Positions 26,953-33,978 of a stretch of 33,978 nt of DNA are shown here, in pieces. Every line of letters starts with the position of its first letter. Position 1 is the first letter of the stretch. The position numbers were made by a program, and so were the translations under genes. The notes under the pieces are model-generated. The model had not been told where the DNA came from, searched no databases, and saw only the letters and a list, made by a program, of their open reading frames with translations. Source of the DNA: Pseudomonadota bacterium (GTDB lineage: Bacteria > Pseudomonadota > Alphaproteobacteria > Acetobacterales > Acetobacteraceae); the NCBI GenBank assembly GCA_021849425.1, contig JAJZSY010000027.1, positions 1 to 33,978 on the forward strand, read 5' to 3'.

Positions 26953-28043
26953 TGGCGATGACGCCGGCCGAGCGCTGCCGCGCCGCGCGCGATGGCAGCC
27001 TGTCCGCCTGGGATCCGGAGACCGACGACATTCTGGTCTGCGTCGACTCCCGGCTGGAGACGCATGATGTGCGGACCTTCACCTTCGTCAGCCGCACGCC
27101 GTCGCGCTTCAGCTACTGGCCGGGGCAGTTCCTCGTGTTCGATGTGCCGGTTGGCGGAGAGATCGTGCAGCGCTGCTACACGATCGCTTCCAGCCCGACC
27201 CGGCCGGACCAGATCTCGATCACGGTGAAGCGCAAGCCGGATGGCGCGGTCTCGACCTGGCTGCACGACAATCTGCGACCGGGGATGGACATCCGCGCGA
27301 TCGGGCCGCTCGGGGATTTCAGCTTCGTCGCGACGCCGGGGGAAAAATACCTGTTCCTCTCGGGCGGTTCGGGGATCACGCCACTGATGTCGATGACGCG
27401 GGCGCACCAGGATCTGGCGCCAGACGCGGACATCGTGTTCATCCATTTCGCGCGGACGCCGGAGGACATCATCTTCCGCGACGAACTTGCCGTGATGGCG
27501 CGGCAGATGCCGAATTTGCGGGTGATTCCGGTGTGCGAGGCGGATGGCGCCGGCGGGCGCTGGGGCGGGCCGCGCGGGCGGGTGACGCCGCAGCTTCTCG
27601 CGCTGCTCGCGCCGGATTTCGCCGAACGCTGGATCTTCAATTGCGGGCCTCCGGTCTACATGCAGGTCGTGCGCGAGGGGCTCGTGGGCCTCGGTTATGA
27701 CATGCGTTACTATCACGAGGAGAGCTTCGATTTTGGCGTGCCGCCGCCGGTCGAGGCAGTGCTCGCCGCGCAGGGGGCCGAGACCTTCGAGGTGACGTTC
27801 AGCAAATCCGGCCGGACGATCGGCGTCGCGCCGGGGCAACATATCCTCGCCGCCGCGCGGGAGGCCGGGATGCGGCTGCCCTCGTCCTGCACCAAGGGCG
27901 TGTGCGGCACCTGCAAGAGCAGGCTCGTCTCGGGACGGGTGGACATGAAGCACCAGGGCGGCATCCGCCAGCGCGAGATCGACCAGGACATGATCCTGAT
28001 CTGCTGCTCGACACCGCTCACCGATCTCGTGATCGAACGCTGA
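26952..28043 (+). CDS. gbcB: Glycine betaine monooxygenase reductase subunit
   Basis: Passes electrons from NAD(P)H to the GbcA Rieske centre. 363 residues in the order FAD domain, NAD domain, [2Fe-2S] ferredoxin. Seen: flavin-binding RCYTIAS at 74-80, nucleotide-binding SGGSGITPL at 137-145, FNCGPPVYM at 229-237, and plant-type ferredoxin ligands Cys 313, Cys 318, Cys 321 (CTKGVCGTC) with the fourth at 351 or 352. The start ATG shares one base with the gbcA stop (TGATG), showing translational coupling. The frame is open further upstream within gbcA, but only as a shadow. Confidence 0.9.
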   Translation: MAMTPAERCRAARDGSLSAWDPETDDILVCVDSRLETHDVRTFTFVSRTPSRFSYWPGQFLVFDVPVGGEIVQRCYTIASSPTRPDQISITVKRKPDGAVSTWLHDNLRPGMDIRAIGPLGDFSFVATPGEKYLFLSGGSGITPLMSMTRAHQDLAPDADIVFIHFARTPEDIIFRDELAVMARQMPNLRVIPVCEADGAGGRWGGPRGRVTPQLLALLAPDFAERWIFNCGPPVYMQVVREGLVGLGYDMRYYHEESFDFGVPPPVEAVLAAQGAETFEVTFSKSGRTIGVAPGQHILAAAREAGMRLPSSCTKGVCGTCKSRLVSGRVDMKHQGGIRQREIDQDMILICCSTPLTDLVIER

Positions 28044-28107
28044 TGCCGCGGCCGCTGACCCCGGCGGCGCTGGCGGATTCGCGTATTCCGAAGCCCGGAG
28101 GCATTGC

Positions 28108-30144
28108 ATGATCGCCCATGCCGAGGCGCTGTTTCGCCCGCTGACGATCCGCCGGACCACGTTCCGCAACCGGATCATGAGCACGAGCCACGCGCCGGGC
28201 TATGGCCGCGACGGCAAGCCGCAGGAGCGTTATCAGCTCTATCACGTGGAGAAGGCTAAGGGCGGCATCGGGCTGACGATGTTCGGCGGATCGTCCTCCG
28301 TCTCGCTCGACAGCCCGGCGGCCCCGTGGAACCAGATTTCGGTCGCGGATGACAGTGTCATTCCGTATTTTCAACAATTTTCCGATCGCGTGCACGCGCA
28401 TGGCGCGGCGCTGATGATCCAGCTCACGCATATGGGGCGGCGGACGCGCTGGGATACCGAGAATTGGCTGCCGACGATTTCCGCCTCGCCGCGGCGGGAG
28501 CCGGCGAGCCGGTCGATCCCGCGGGAGATGGAGCAGGAAGATATCGACCGGGTGATCGCCGATTTCGCCGCGGCGGCGCGACGGGCGCGCGAGGGCGGGC
28601 TGGATGGCTGCGAGCTCTCGGCGGCGCACGGGCATCTGGTTGACCAGTTCTGGTCGCCCTCGGTCAATCACCGCGGCGACAGGTATGGCGGGTCGCTCGA
28701 GAACCGGATGCGCTTCGGCTTCGAGATTCTCGAGGCGATGCGGGCGGCGGCGGGGGATGATTTCCTGATCGGCATCCGCATGTCGGGCGACGAGATGCTG
28801 GCCGAGGGGCTGAGCCACGAGGATTGCGTCGCCATCGCCGAGGCGCATGCGCGGCGCGGGCTGGTCGATTTCATCAACGTGCTCGGCGGGCAGGCGCGGG
28901 ACCATCTGGCGCATGCGGTCTCGCTGCCGAACATGTCGTTTCCGGTGGCCCCGTTCCTGCCGCTGGCCAGCGCGATCCGCCGCGAGGTGGAGGTGCCGGT
29001 GTTCCACGCGCAGCGGGTGACCGACCTTGCCACCGCCGCGCGCGCGGTGGCGGAGGGGCATGTCGACATGATCGCGATGACGCGGGCGCATATCGCCGAC
29101 CCGCATCTCGCGCGCAAGCTGCAGGACGGGCGGGAGGACGATATCCGCCAGTGCGTCGGCGCCGGCTACTGCATCGACCGGATCTATACCGGGGCGGATG
29201 CGCTGTGCATCCAGAACGCCGCGACCGGGCGCGAGGCGACGATGCCGCATGTGATCGGCAAGGCGGCGCGGCGGCGGCGGGTCGTTGTCGTCGGCGGCGG
29301 GCCGGGCGGTCTGGAGGCGGCGCGGGTGAGTGCCGAGCGCGGCCACGAGGTGGTGCTGTTCGAGCGGGAGACGGCGCTCGGCGGGCAGATCAACATCGCC
29401 GCGAAGGCGGGATGGCGGGAGGCGCTGTCGGGGATTCCGCGCTGGCTTGGCGCGCAGGTGCGCAGGCTCGGCGTGGATCTGCGGCTCGGTGTCGCGGCGG
29501 ATGCGGCGATGGTGCTGGCGGAGCGGCCGGACATCGTGATTCTCGCGACCGGCGGTGTGCCCAATCCGGGCTTCATGGAGGGGGCGGAGCTGGTGACGAC
29601 GACCGCCGCGATCCTGCGCGACGGGATCGCGCTCGGCGGTTCGGTGCTGCTCTATGACGGGATGGGGCAGCACAACGCCGCCTCCTGCGCCGAGTTCCTC
29701 GCGAAGCGCGGCGCACTGGTGGAACTCGCGACCGGTGACCGGATGGCGGCCGAGGAGGTCGGCACCACCAACCAGCCGATCCATCTGCGCGAACTCTACC
29801 GCCATGACGTGATCATGACGCCGAATCTCGACCTGCTCGCGGTGCGGCGGGAGGAGAACCGGCTCGTGCCGGTGCTGCGCAACACGATGGATCTCGCCGA
29901 GGAGGAACGGGTGGTGGATCATGTCGTCGTCGATTTCGGCACGCTGCCGGATGACGCGCTGTATGATCCGCTGAAGGCGGGGTCGGTCAACCGGGGACGG
30001 ATCGATGCCGGCGCGCTGGTGGCGGGGCGGGCGCAGCCCTGGCCGGAGGAAGGATACGCGCTGTATCGCATCGGCGATGCGGCGGCGGGGCGCAACATCC
30101 ACGCCGCGATCTACGACGCGCTGCGCCTCTGCAAGGATTTCTGA
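28108..30144 (+). CDS. dgcA: Dimethylglycine demethylase DgcA-like flavoprotein
   Basis: Oxidatively demethylates dimethylglycine to sarcosine. 678 residues with trimethylamine-dehydrogenase-like architecture: an N-terminal FMN barrel of the old yellow enzyme type (LTHMGRRTRW at 106-115; GLDGCELSAAHGHLVDQFWSP at 164-184), an iron-sulfur segment, and C-terminal dinucleotide-binding domains (VVVVGGGPGGLEAA at 392-405). The iron-sulfur segment has Cys 349, Cys 355 and Cys 367, but Ala 352 where trimethylamine dehydrogenase has a fourth Cys ligand. The start has GGAGG upstream, 64 bases after gbcB. The stop overlaps dgcB by one base. The substrate assignment rests on the gbc-dgc-etf context; an N-methylproline demethylase is the main alternative. 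Confidence 0.85.
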   Translation: MIAHAEALFRPLTIRRTTFRNRIMSTSHAPGYGRDGKPQERYQLYHVEKAKGGIGLTMFGGSSSVSLDSPAAPWNQISVADDSVIPYFQQFSDRVHAHGAALMIQLTHMGRRTRWDTENWLPTISASPRREPASRSIPREMEQEDIDRVIADFAAAARRAREGGLDGCELSAAHGHLVDQFWSPSVNHRGDRYGGSLENRMRFGFEILEAMRAAAGDDFLIGIRMSGDEMLAEGLSHEDCVAIAEAHARRGLVDFINVLGGQARDHLAHAVSLPNMSFPVAPFLPLASAIRREVEVPVFHAQRVTDLATAARAVAEGHVDMIAMTRAHIADPHLARKLQDGREDDIRQCVGAGYCIDRIYTGADALCIQNAATGREATMPHVIGKAARRRRVVVVGGGPGGLEAARVSAERGHEVVLFERETALGGQINIAAKAGWREALSGIPRWLGAQVRRLGVDLRLGVAADAAMVLAERPDIVILATGGVPNPGFMEGAELVTTTAAILRDGIALGGSVLLYDGMGQHNAASCAEFLAKRGALVELATGDRMAAEEVGTTNQPIHLRELYRHDVIMTPNLDLLAVRREENRLVPVLRNTMDLAEEERVVDHVVVDFGTLPDDALYDPLKAGSVNRGRIDAGALVAGRAQPWPEEGYALYRIGDAAAGRNIHAAIYDALRLCKDF

Positions 30145-31991
30145 TGGCGGGGCTGTTCGTCCTGCTGGCCTGGCTGCTGCTGGCCGGGGTGATCGCGCAG
30201 GGGCTGCGTCTCGCCGCATCGTGGCGGCGGGGCGGGGCGGCGACGGTGGACTGGGCGCGCGGGCTGGCCGCGCTGCCGCGGCGCTATCTCGTGGACGTGC
30301 ACGGCGTGGTGGCGCGGCGGGCGGCGGCGGCGCGGATGCACCAGGCGATCGCCGGGGGCTTGCTCGGCGGCACCGCTCTGGTGCTGCTCGGCATCATCCC
30401 GGCGCTGCGCGGCGCGGACATGCTGTGGCTGTTGGCCGCTTTCGGTTTCGGCTTCGCGATTTTCGGCGCTCGGCTGGTGGCGCGGCGGCGCCAGCCGGCG
30501 CTTCCGGCCTCGCTTTCCGGCGGGGCATTCCAGGGTCTGGCGCGGGATCTCGCCGCCTATGCGGCGGGCGGGTTCCTGGCCTCGCTCGGCATTCTGCTCG
30601 GGCTGTGGCTGCCGGCGCTGGCCGGGATCGGGCTTGCGGCCTGGGGCGGGGCGCGGCTGGTGGCGGGGATCGCGACCGGGCCGATGCGGCACGCGCTGGC
30701 CGGGGCGGTGCATCTCGCGGCGCATCCGCGGCCGGAGCGTTTCGTGGGAACGGCGGCGAGCTTGCTGTCGCCGGCGCAAAAATTCGGCGTGGCGGCGATT
30801 GGCGATTTCGCCTGGAACCGGCTGGCGGGGTTCGATGCCTGCATCCAGTGCGGGCGGTGCGAGGAGGCGTGCCCGGCCTTCGCCGCCGGGCAGAAGCTGA
30901 ACCCGAAGGCGCTGATCCAGGACCTGGCGACGGCGCTGCATCCGGAGGCGCCGGCCTATGCCGGCTCGCCGCATCCGGGCATTTCGTCGCCGGGCCCGGT
31001 GCTGGGGCGGCTGCACGCGGAAACGCTGTTCGCCTGCACGACCTGCCGCGCCTGTGTCGCCGCCTGCCCGATGATGATCGAGCATGTGGATGCTGTGGTC
31101 GATCTGCGGCGGCACCTGACGCTCGCGGAAGGTGGCGCGCCGGGCAAGGCGGACCAGGTGCTTTCGGAACTGCGCTACGCGTTCAATCCCGGCGGGTTCG
31201 AGTCCGGGCGGCGGCTCGATTTCGCGGCCGGCGGGCTGCGCGTGCTGGGCGAGGGCGAGAGCGCCGACATCCTGCTCTGGCTCGGCGACGGGGCGTTCGA
31301 TGCCCGCTATGGGCGGACGCTGCGGGCGCTGGTGGCGATCATGCGGGCGGCGGGGCTGGATTTCGCGGTGCTGGGGGAAGCGGAGCGCGATTGCGGCGAC
31401 CTTGCCCGGCGGCTTGGCGACGAGGCGGGGTTCGAGCGGCTCGCGCGCGCCAATGTCGCAACGCTGGCGGCAAGGCGGTTCGGCCGGATCGTCACCGCCG
31501 ATCCGCATGCGCTGCATGTGCTGCGGCAGGAATATCCGGCGTTCGGCGGGCTCTACACGGTTCAGCACCATACGGCGCTGATCGACGAGCTGATCGGTAC
31601 TGGCGCGATCCGACCGGAGGCGGCATCCGGCGGGACGGTGACCTATCACGACCCGTGCTATCTCGGCCGCTATAACGGCGAGTATGACGCGCCGCGGCGG
31701 GTGCTGGGGCGAATCGGCCTGGCGGTAAGCGAGATGGAGCGATATGGCGCGGCCTCGTTCTGCTGCGGTGGCGGCGGCGGCGCGCCGGTGTCGGACATCG
31801 CGGGCGTGCGGCGAATTCCCGATCTGCGGATGGCGCAGGCGCGGGAGACCGGGGCGGACATCGTCGCCGTGGCGTGCCCGGGCTGCACGGCGATGCTGGA
31901 AGGGGTGACGGGCCCGCGGCCCGAGGTGCGCGACATTGCCGAGCTGGTGCACGCGGCGATGGAAGCGGTGCCGGTGGAGGCGCGGGCGTGA
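30144..31991 (+). CDS. dgcB: DgcB-like membrane iron-sulfur electron-transfer protein
   Basis: Partner of DgcA, expected to carry electrons from ETF toward the quinone pool. 615 residues: an N-terminal hydrophobic region with about four or five spans (near 2-20, 68-87, 92-112, 138-155, 157-177), then two [4Fe-4S] motifs (Cys 233/236/239/243, CIQCGRCEEACP; Cys 298/301/304/308, CTTCRACVAACP), and a C-terminal CCG (heterodisulfide-reductase-like) domain with YHDPCYLGRYNGEYD near 501 and FCCGGGGG near 539. The ATG overlaps the dgcA stop by one base. Quinone reduction is inferred from the domain layout, which resembles ETF:quinone and glycolate/heterodisulfide systems. Confidence 0.86.
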   Translation: MAGLFVLLAWLLLAGVIAQGLRLAASWRRGGAATVDWARGLAALPRRYLVDVHGVVARRAAAARMHQAIAGGLLGGTALVLLGIIPALRGADMLWLLAAFGFGFAIFGARLVARRRQPALPASLSGGAFQGLARDLAAYAAGGFLASLGILLGLWLPALAGIGLAAWGGARLVAGIATGPMRHALAGAVHLAAHPRPERFVGTAASLLSPAQKFGVAAIGDFAWNRLAGFDACIQCGRCEEACPAFAAGQKLNPKALIQDLATALHPEAPAYAGSPHPGISSPGPVLGRLHAETLFACTTCRACVAACPMMIEHVDAVVDLRRHLTLAEGGAPGKADQVLSELRYAFNPGGFESGRRLDFAAGGLRVLGEGESADILLWLGDGAFDARYGRTLRALVAIMRAAGLDFAVLGEAERDCGDLARRLGDEAGFERLARANVATLAARRFGRIVTADPHALHVLRQEYPAFGGLYTVQHHTALIDELIGTGAIRPEAASGGTVTYHDPCYLGRYNGEYDAPRRVLGRIGLAVSEMERYGAASFCCGGGGGAPVSDIAGVRRIPDLRMAQARETGADIVAVACPGCTAMLEGVTGPRPEVRDIAELVHAAMEAVPVEARA

Positions 31992-33064
31992 GCGCGAGGC
32001 GGCGCGATCCCCGGGCCGAGCGCGCGGCGGTGGTGGTGGCCGAGGCGCCGCGGCGGCGGATCGACCGGACGCATCGCGGCGGGGTGGTCGCGCATTGTGC
32101 CGCGGTGGCGCCGGCGGCGGCGCAGGTCGTGACGATCGCGGACCCGGCCTATCTGGTGTTCGCCGTGGCCGAGATGGCGGGCGGTGTGCTGTCGCGCCAT
32201 GACCGGCAGGTGCTGGGGGCGGCGCGGCTGCTGGATGGCGGCGGCGCGGCGGCGGTGGTGCTGCTGGCGCCGAGCCTGCCGGAGGACGCGGGTGCGGCGG
32301 GGGCGGACCGGGTGATGGTGCTGCCGGAGCGGGACGATCCGGCCTCGCTGGCGGCATCGGTCGCCGCCGCGATCGGCGCGCATCGGCCGCGCCATGTGGT
32401 GTTCGCCGAGAGCGCGGATGGCGGGGATCTGGCGCGGCGGGTGGCCGCACTCTGCGACGAGGCGCTGTTCGATGCGGTCGAGAGCCTGTCGGCGCGGCAG
32501 GCGATCCGCCCGGCTGCCGCGGGGCGGGCGGAATGGCGGGCGGCGCCGCCGCGCCTGCTGAGCATCGCGGCCGACCGCATCGCGCCCTGGCGCGGGGCGG
32601 CGCATGCGGCCGAGCCGGTCGATCTGCCGGCCGATCCGGCGATGGATGCGGCGATGGCGGTGCGGCTGTCGCCCCTGCCGCTGGAGGCGGCGACGGTGCG
32701 GCTGGACGAGGCGGGATTTGTCATCGCGGCGGGAAACGGGGTGACCGATCTCGCGGGGTTTCTCGATCTCGCGCGCGCGCTCGGGGCGACGCCGGGGGCG
32801 AGCCGGGTGGTGTGCGACGCCGGCGCGTTGCCGCGGGCGATGCAGGTCGGCGCCTCCGGAACCGTTCTCAACGCCGACTGCTACGTGGCGTTCGGGATTT
32901 CCGGCGCGCCGCAGCATCTGCAGGGGATCGGCACGGTGGACCATGTGGTCGCAGTGAATACCGACCTGCACGCGGCGATGATCGCGCGGGCGGACCTCGC
33001 GGTGGTGGCGGATGCGCAGGCGGTGCTGCCGGCGCTGCTCGCGCTTCTGGGAGCCGAGGCATGA
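31988..33064 (+). CDS. etfA: Electron transfer flavoprotein alpha subunit, Dgc-associated
   Basis: FAD-carrying ETF subunit, probably the electron acceptor of DgcA. 358 residues from a GTG that overlaps the dgcB stop (GTGA). The C-terminal FAD domain is clear: VVCDAGALPRAMQVGASGTV (274-293), then CYVAFGISGAPQH at 298-310 and VAVNTDLHAAMIARADLAVVADAQAVLPAL (321-350). Compared with classical EtfA, the GQTG motif reads GASG and the upstream GGRG reads AAGN, so it is a divergent paralogue. The ~45 N-terminal residues are Arg/Ala-rich and the true start could lie slightly downstream. Confidence 0.87.
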   Translation: MSARRRDPRAERAAVVVAEAPRRRIDRTHRGGVVAHCAAVAPAAAQVVTIADPAYLVFAVAEMAGGVLSRHDRQVLGAARLLDGGGAAAVVLLAPSLPEDAGAAGADRVMVLPERDDPASLAASVAAAIGAHRPRHVVFAESADGGDLARRVAALCDEALFDAVESLSARQAIRPAAAGRAEWRAAPPRLLSIAADRIAPWRGAAHAAEPVDLPADPAMDAAMAVRLSPLPLEAATVRLDEAGFVIAAGNGVTDLAGFLDLARALGATPGASRVVCDAGALPRAMQVGASGTVLNADCYVAFGISGAPQHLQGIGTVDHVVAVNTDLHAAMIARADLAVVADAQAVLPALLALLGAEA

Positions 33065-33831
33065 GGATCGTCGTGCTGCTCTCGGCGGGGCGGCATCCGG
33101 CCACGGGTGACCCCTGCCCGGTGCCGGTAGAGTTGCAGGCGATCGCGCTGGCGCGCCGCATTGCCGGGGCGGGCGGCGCAGTCGAGGGGTTGCATGCCGG
33201 TGGGCGCGACGCGGCGGTGCTGGACGCGCTCGGGCACGGGATCGATGGGCTGACGCTGGTCGGGGCCGGGGCGGCGGACGATCCGCTCGGCGCGCTGGTG
33301 GCGGCGCTTGAGGGAAGGATGCCGGTCCTGATCCTCGCGGGGCGGCGCGGCCGGGGTGGCGCGGATGGCGGGCTGCTGCCCTATCGGCTGGCGCGTGCGC
33401 TGGGATGGCCGATCGTCGCCGATGCGATCGCGGCCGAATTTGCGGGCGGCGAAACGAGGGTGACGCAGGCGCTGCCGCGCGGCGGGCGACGGGCGGCCAC
33501 GGTGCGCGGGGCGGCGGTGATCACCGTGCATCCGGCCGCACCGGCGCCACTGCCCTATGTGCATCGCGCGCGGCTGGCGGGCCGGGTGAGCGAGGCGGCG
33601 GGACCGGCGCTGATTTCGGCGCTGGCGCCGGAAGGAATCGAAATGCGGCCCTATCGGGCGCGGCCGAAGCTGATCGGCGATGTCGGCGGCGGCGGTTCGG
33701 CCGAGGCGCGGTTGCAGGCGGTGAGCGAGACGCGGGATGCCGGCGGACGGGTGATGCGGCACCCGTCGCCCGACGAGGCGGCGGTGGCAATCCTTGATTT
33801 CGTGGCGCGGTTCAGGCCCCGCAAGGCCTGA
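33061..33831 (+). CDS. etfB: Electron transfer flavoprotein beta subunit, Dgc-associated
   Basis: Partner of the preceding EtfA-like subunit; the two overlap by four bases (ATGA). 256 residues with the ETF-beta fold: VVLLSAGRHPATGDPCPVPV at the N-terminus and VLILAGRRGRGGADGGL followed by LPYRLARALGWPIVADA (89-122). In classical EtfB that second region holds the AMP-binding segment (LGKQAIDDD..QTG...LLGWP). Here the acidic run is missing and replaced by Gly/Arg, and the usual NPFDE near residue 40 is also absent. It is the last gene of the cluster in the window. Confidence 0.82.
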   Translation: MRIVVLLSAGRHPATGDPCPVPVELQAIALARRIAGAGGAVEGLHAGGRDAAVLDALGHGIDGLTLVGAGAADDPLGALVAALEGRMPVLILAGRRGRGGADGGLLPYRLARALGWPIVADAIAAEFAGGETRVTQALPRGGRRAATVRGAAVITVHPAAPAPLPYVHRARLAGRVSEAAGPALISALAPEGIEMRPYRARPKLIGDVGGGGSAEARLQAVSETRDAGGRVMRHPSPDEAAVAILDFVARFRPRKA

Positions 33832-33858
33832 CGCATCCGGTCAGATCACCCCCTAGCA

Positions 33859-33978
33859 CTACTTTGGCACTTTTGGTTTGGCGGTTTCTGCGAGGAGCAT
33901 TTCACAGTGAGGGCATCGCAGGGGCGGAGGCCGCGCGAAGAGGTCGAGAATGGCTTGCCTGATGGCGGGCATGCTCGG
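33859..33978 (-). CDS. Unidentified protein, C-terminal fragment with CPHC motif
   Basis: A minus-strand frame runs from the window edge to a TAG at 33859-33861. The last 37 residues begin MPAIRQAILDLFARPPP, continue LRCPHCEMLLAE, and end in a Lys-rich tail. The CPHC pair is half of a zinc-ribbon-like motif and faintly recalls phage Com-type zinc ribbons, but no second Cys pair is seen. It could be a short gene starting at 33972 or the end of a longer one. GC content is lower than in etfB next to it. Coding status and function are unknown. Confidence 0.3.
   Translation of the reverse strand, partial: PSMPAIRQAILDLFARPPPLRCPHCEMLLAETAKPKVPK

Noticed and set aside
28018..30219. A 733-codon frame on the minus strand opposite dgcA, and a similar 779-codon one at 30111-32450 opposite dgcB and etfA.
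   Set aside because: Arg/Pro/His-rich shadows; the plus-strand proteins have full cofactor motifs and operon spacing.
33828..33844. CTGAC/GTCAG hairpin over the etfB stop codon as the operon terminator.
   Set aside because: Only five base pairs, overlaps the stop codon, and no T-run follows.

Overview
The window is a GC-rich (roughly 70 %) stretch of bacterial chromosome, dense with genes on both strands. Several things point to an alphaproteobacterium, most likely Rhodospirillales/Acetobacteraceae and perhaps an Acidiphilium-like organism (inference). These are the direct-repeat SOS boxes (GTTC-N7-GTTC) near recA, a DUF4167 protein beside prmC, the order ubiG / lysC / ptsP ... hisS-prfA-prmC, the tRNA-Trp-secE-nusG unit, and a PTS-Ntr type ptsP. 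Most of the window is housekeeping; the accessory part is the last ~9.5 kb.

Layout. 1-3634 (minus strand): recA (3' end beyond the window), galM and aidB, with two LexA-type boxes upstream of recA. 3698-4782 (plus): tRNA-Gly(TCC), tRNA-Trp(CCA), secE, nusG, then an alpha/beta hydrolase (4850-5752) where rplK would normally be expected. 5760-6182 (minus): MaoC-like dehydratase. 6328-8617 (plus): galU and an overlapping phosphomannomutase/phosphoglucomutase, the sugar-nucleotide supply for envelope polysaccharide, closed by a clear intrinsic terminator at 8645-8672. 8677-11798 (minus): trpS, murJ and a CHAP-domain lipoprotein. 11828-12517 (plus): a small tyrosine phosphatase. 12551-23510 (minus): DUF4167 protein, prmC, prfA, hisS, ispG, a RodZ-like protein, ptsP, a nitronate monooxygenase/FabK-like flavoprotein and lysC. 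23632-24360 (plus): ubiG, divergent from lysC.

24485-33831 (plus) is a co-oriented set for oxidative removal of methyl groups from glycine betaine. It holds a GbdR-like AraC-family activator, the Rieske oxygenase GbcA with its reductase GbcB, dimethylglycine demethylase DgcA, its membrane-bound iron-sulfur partner DgcB, and a dedicated ETF pair (etfA, etfB). The last six genes are tightly spaced, with four stop/start overlaps of 1-4 bases. The proposed flow is: GbcAB turns betaine into dimethylglycine using O2 and NAD(P)H; DgcA turns dimethylglycine into sarcosine; electrons pass through EtfAB and DgcB to the respiratory chain. Sarcosine oxidase and choline-oxidation genes are not in the window. 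The regulator-gbcA gap has two strong inverted repeats that may be operators. DgcA lacks one of the four cysteines expected for a trimethylamine-dehydrogenase-type [4Fe-4S] cluster.

The last ~120 bases carry the 3' end of an unidentified minus-strand gene with a CPHC motif, in DNA of lower GC. I see no CRISPR array, complete insertion sequence or prophage, and no stretch over 300 bases without a gene.
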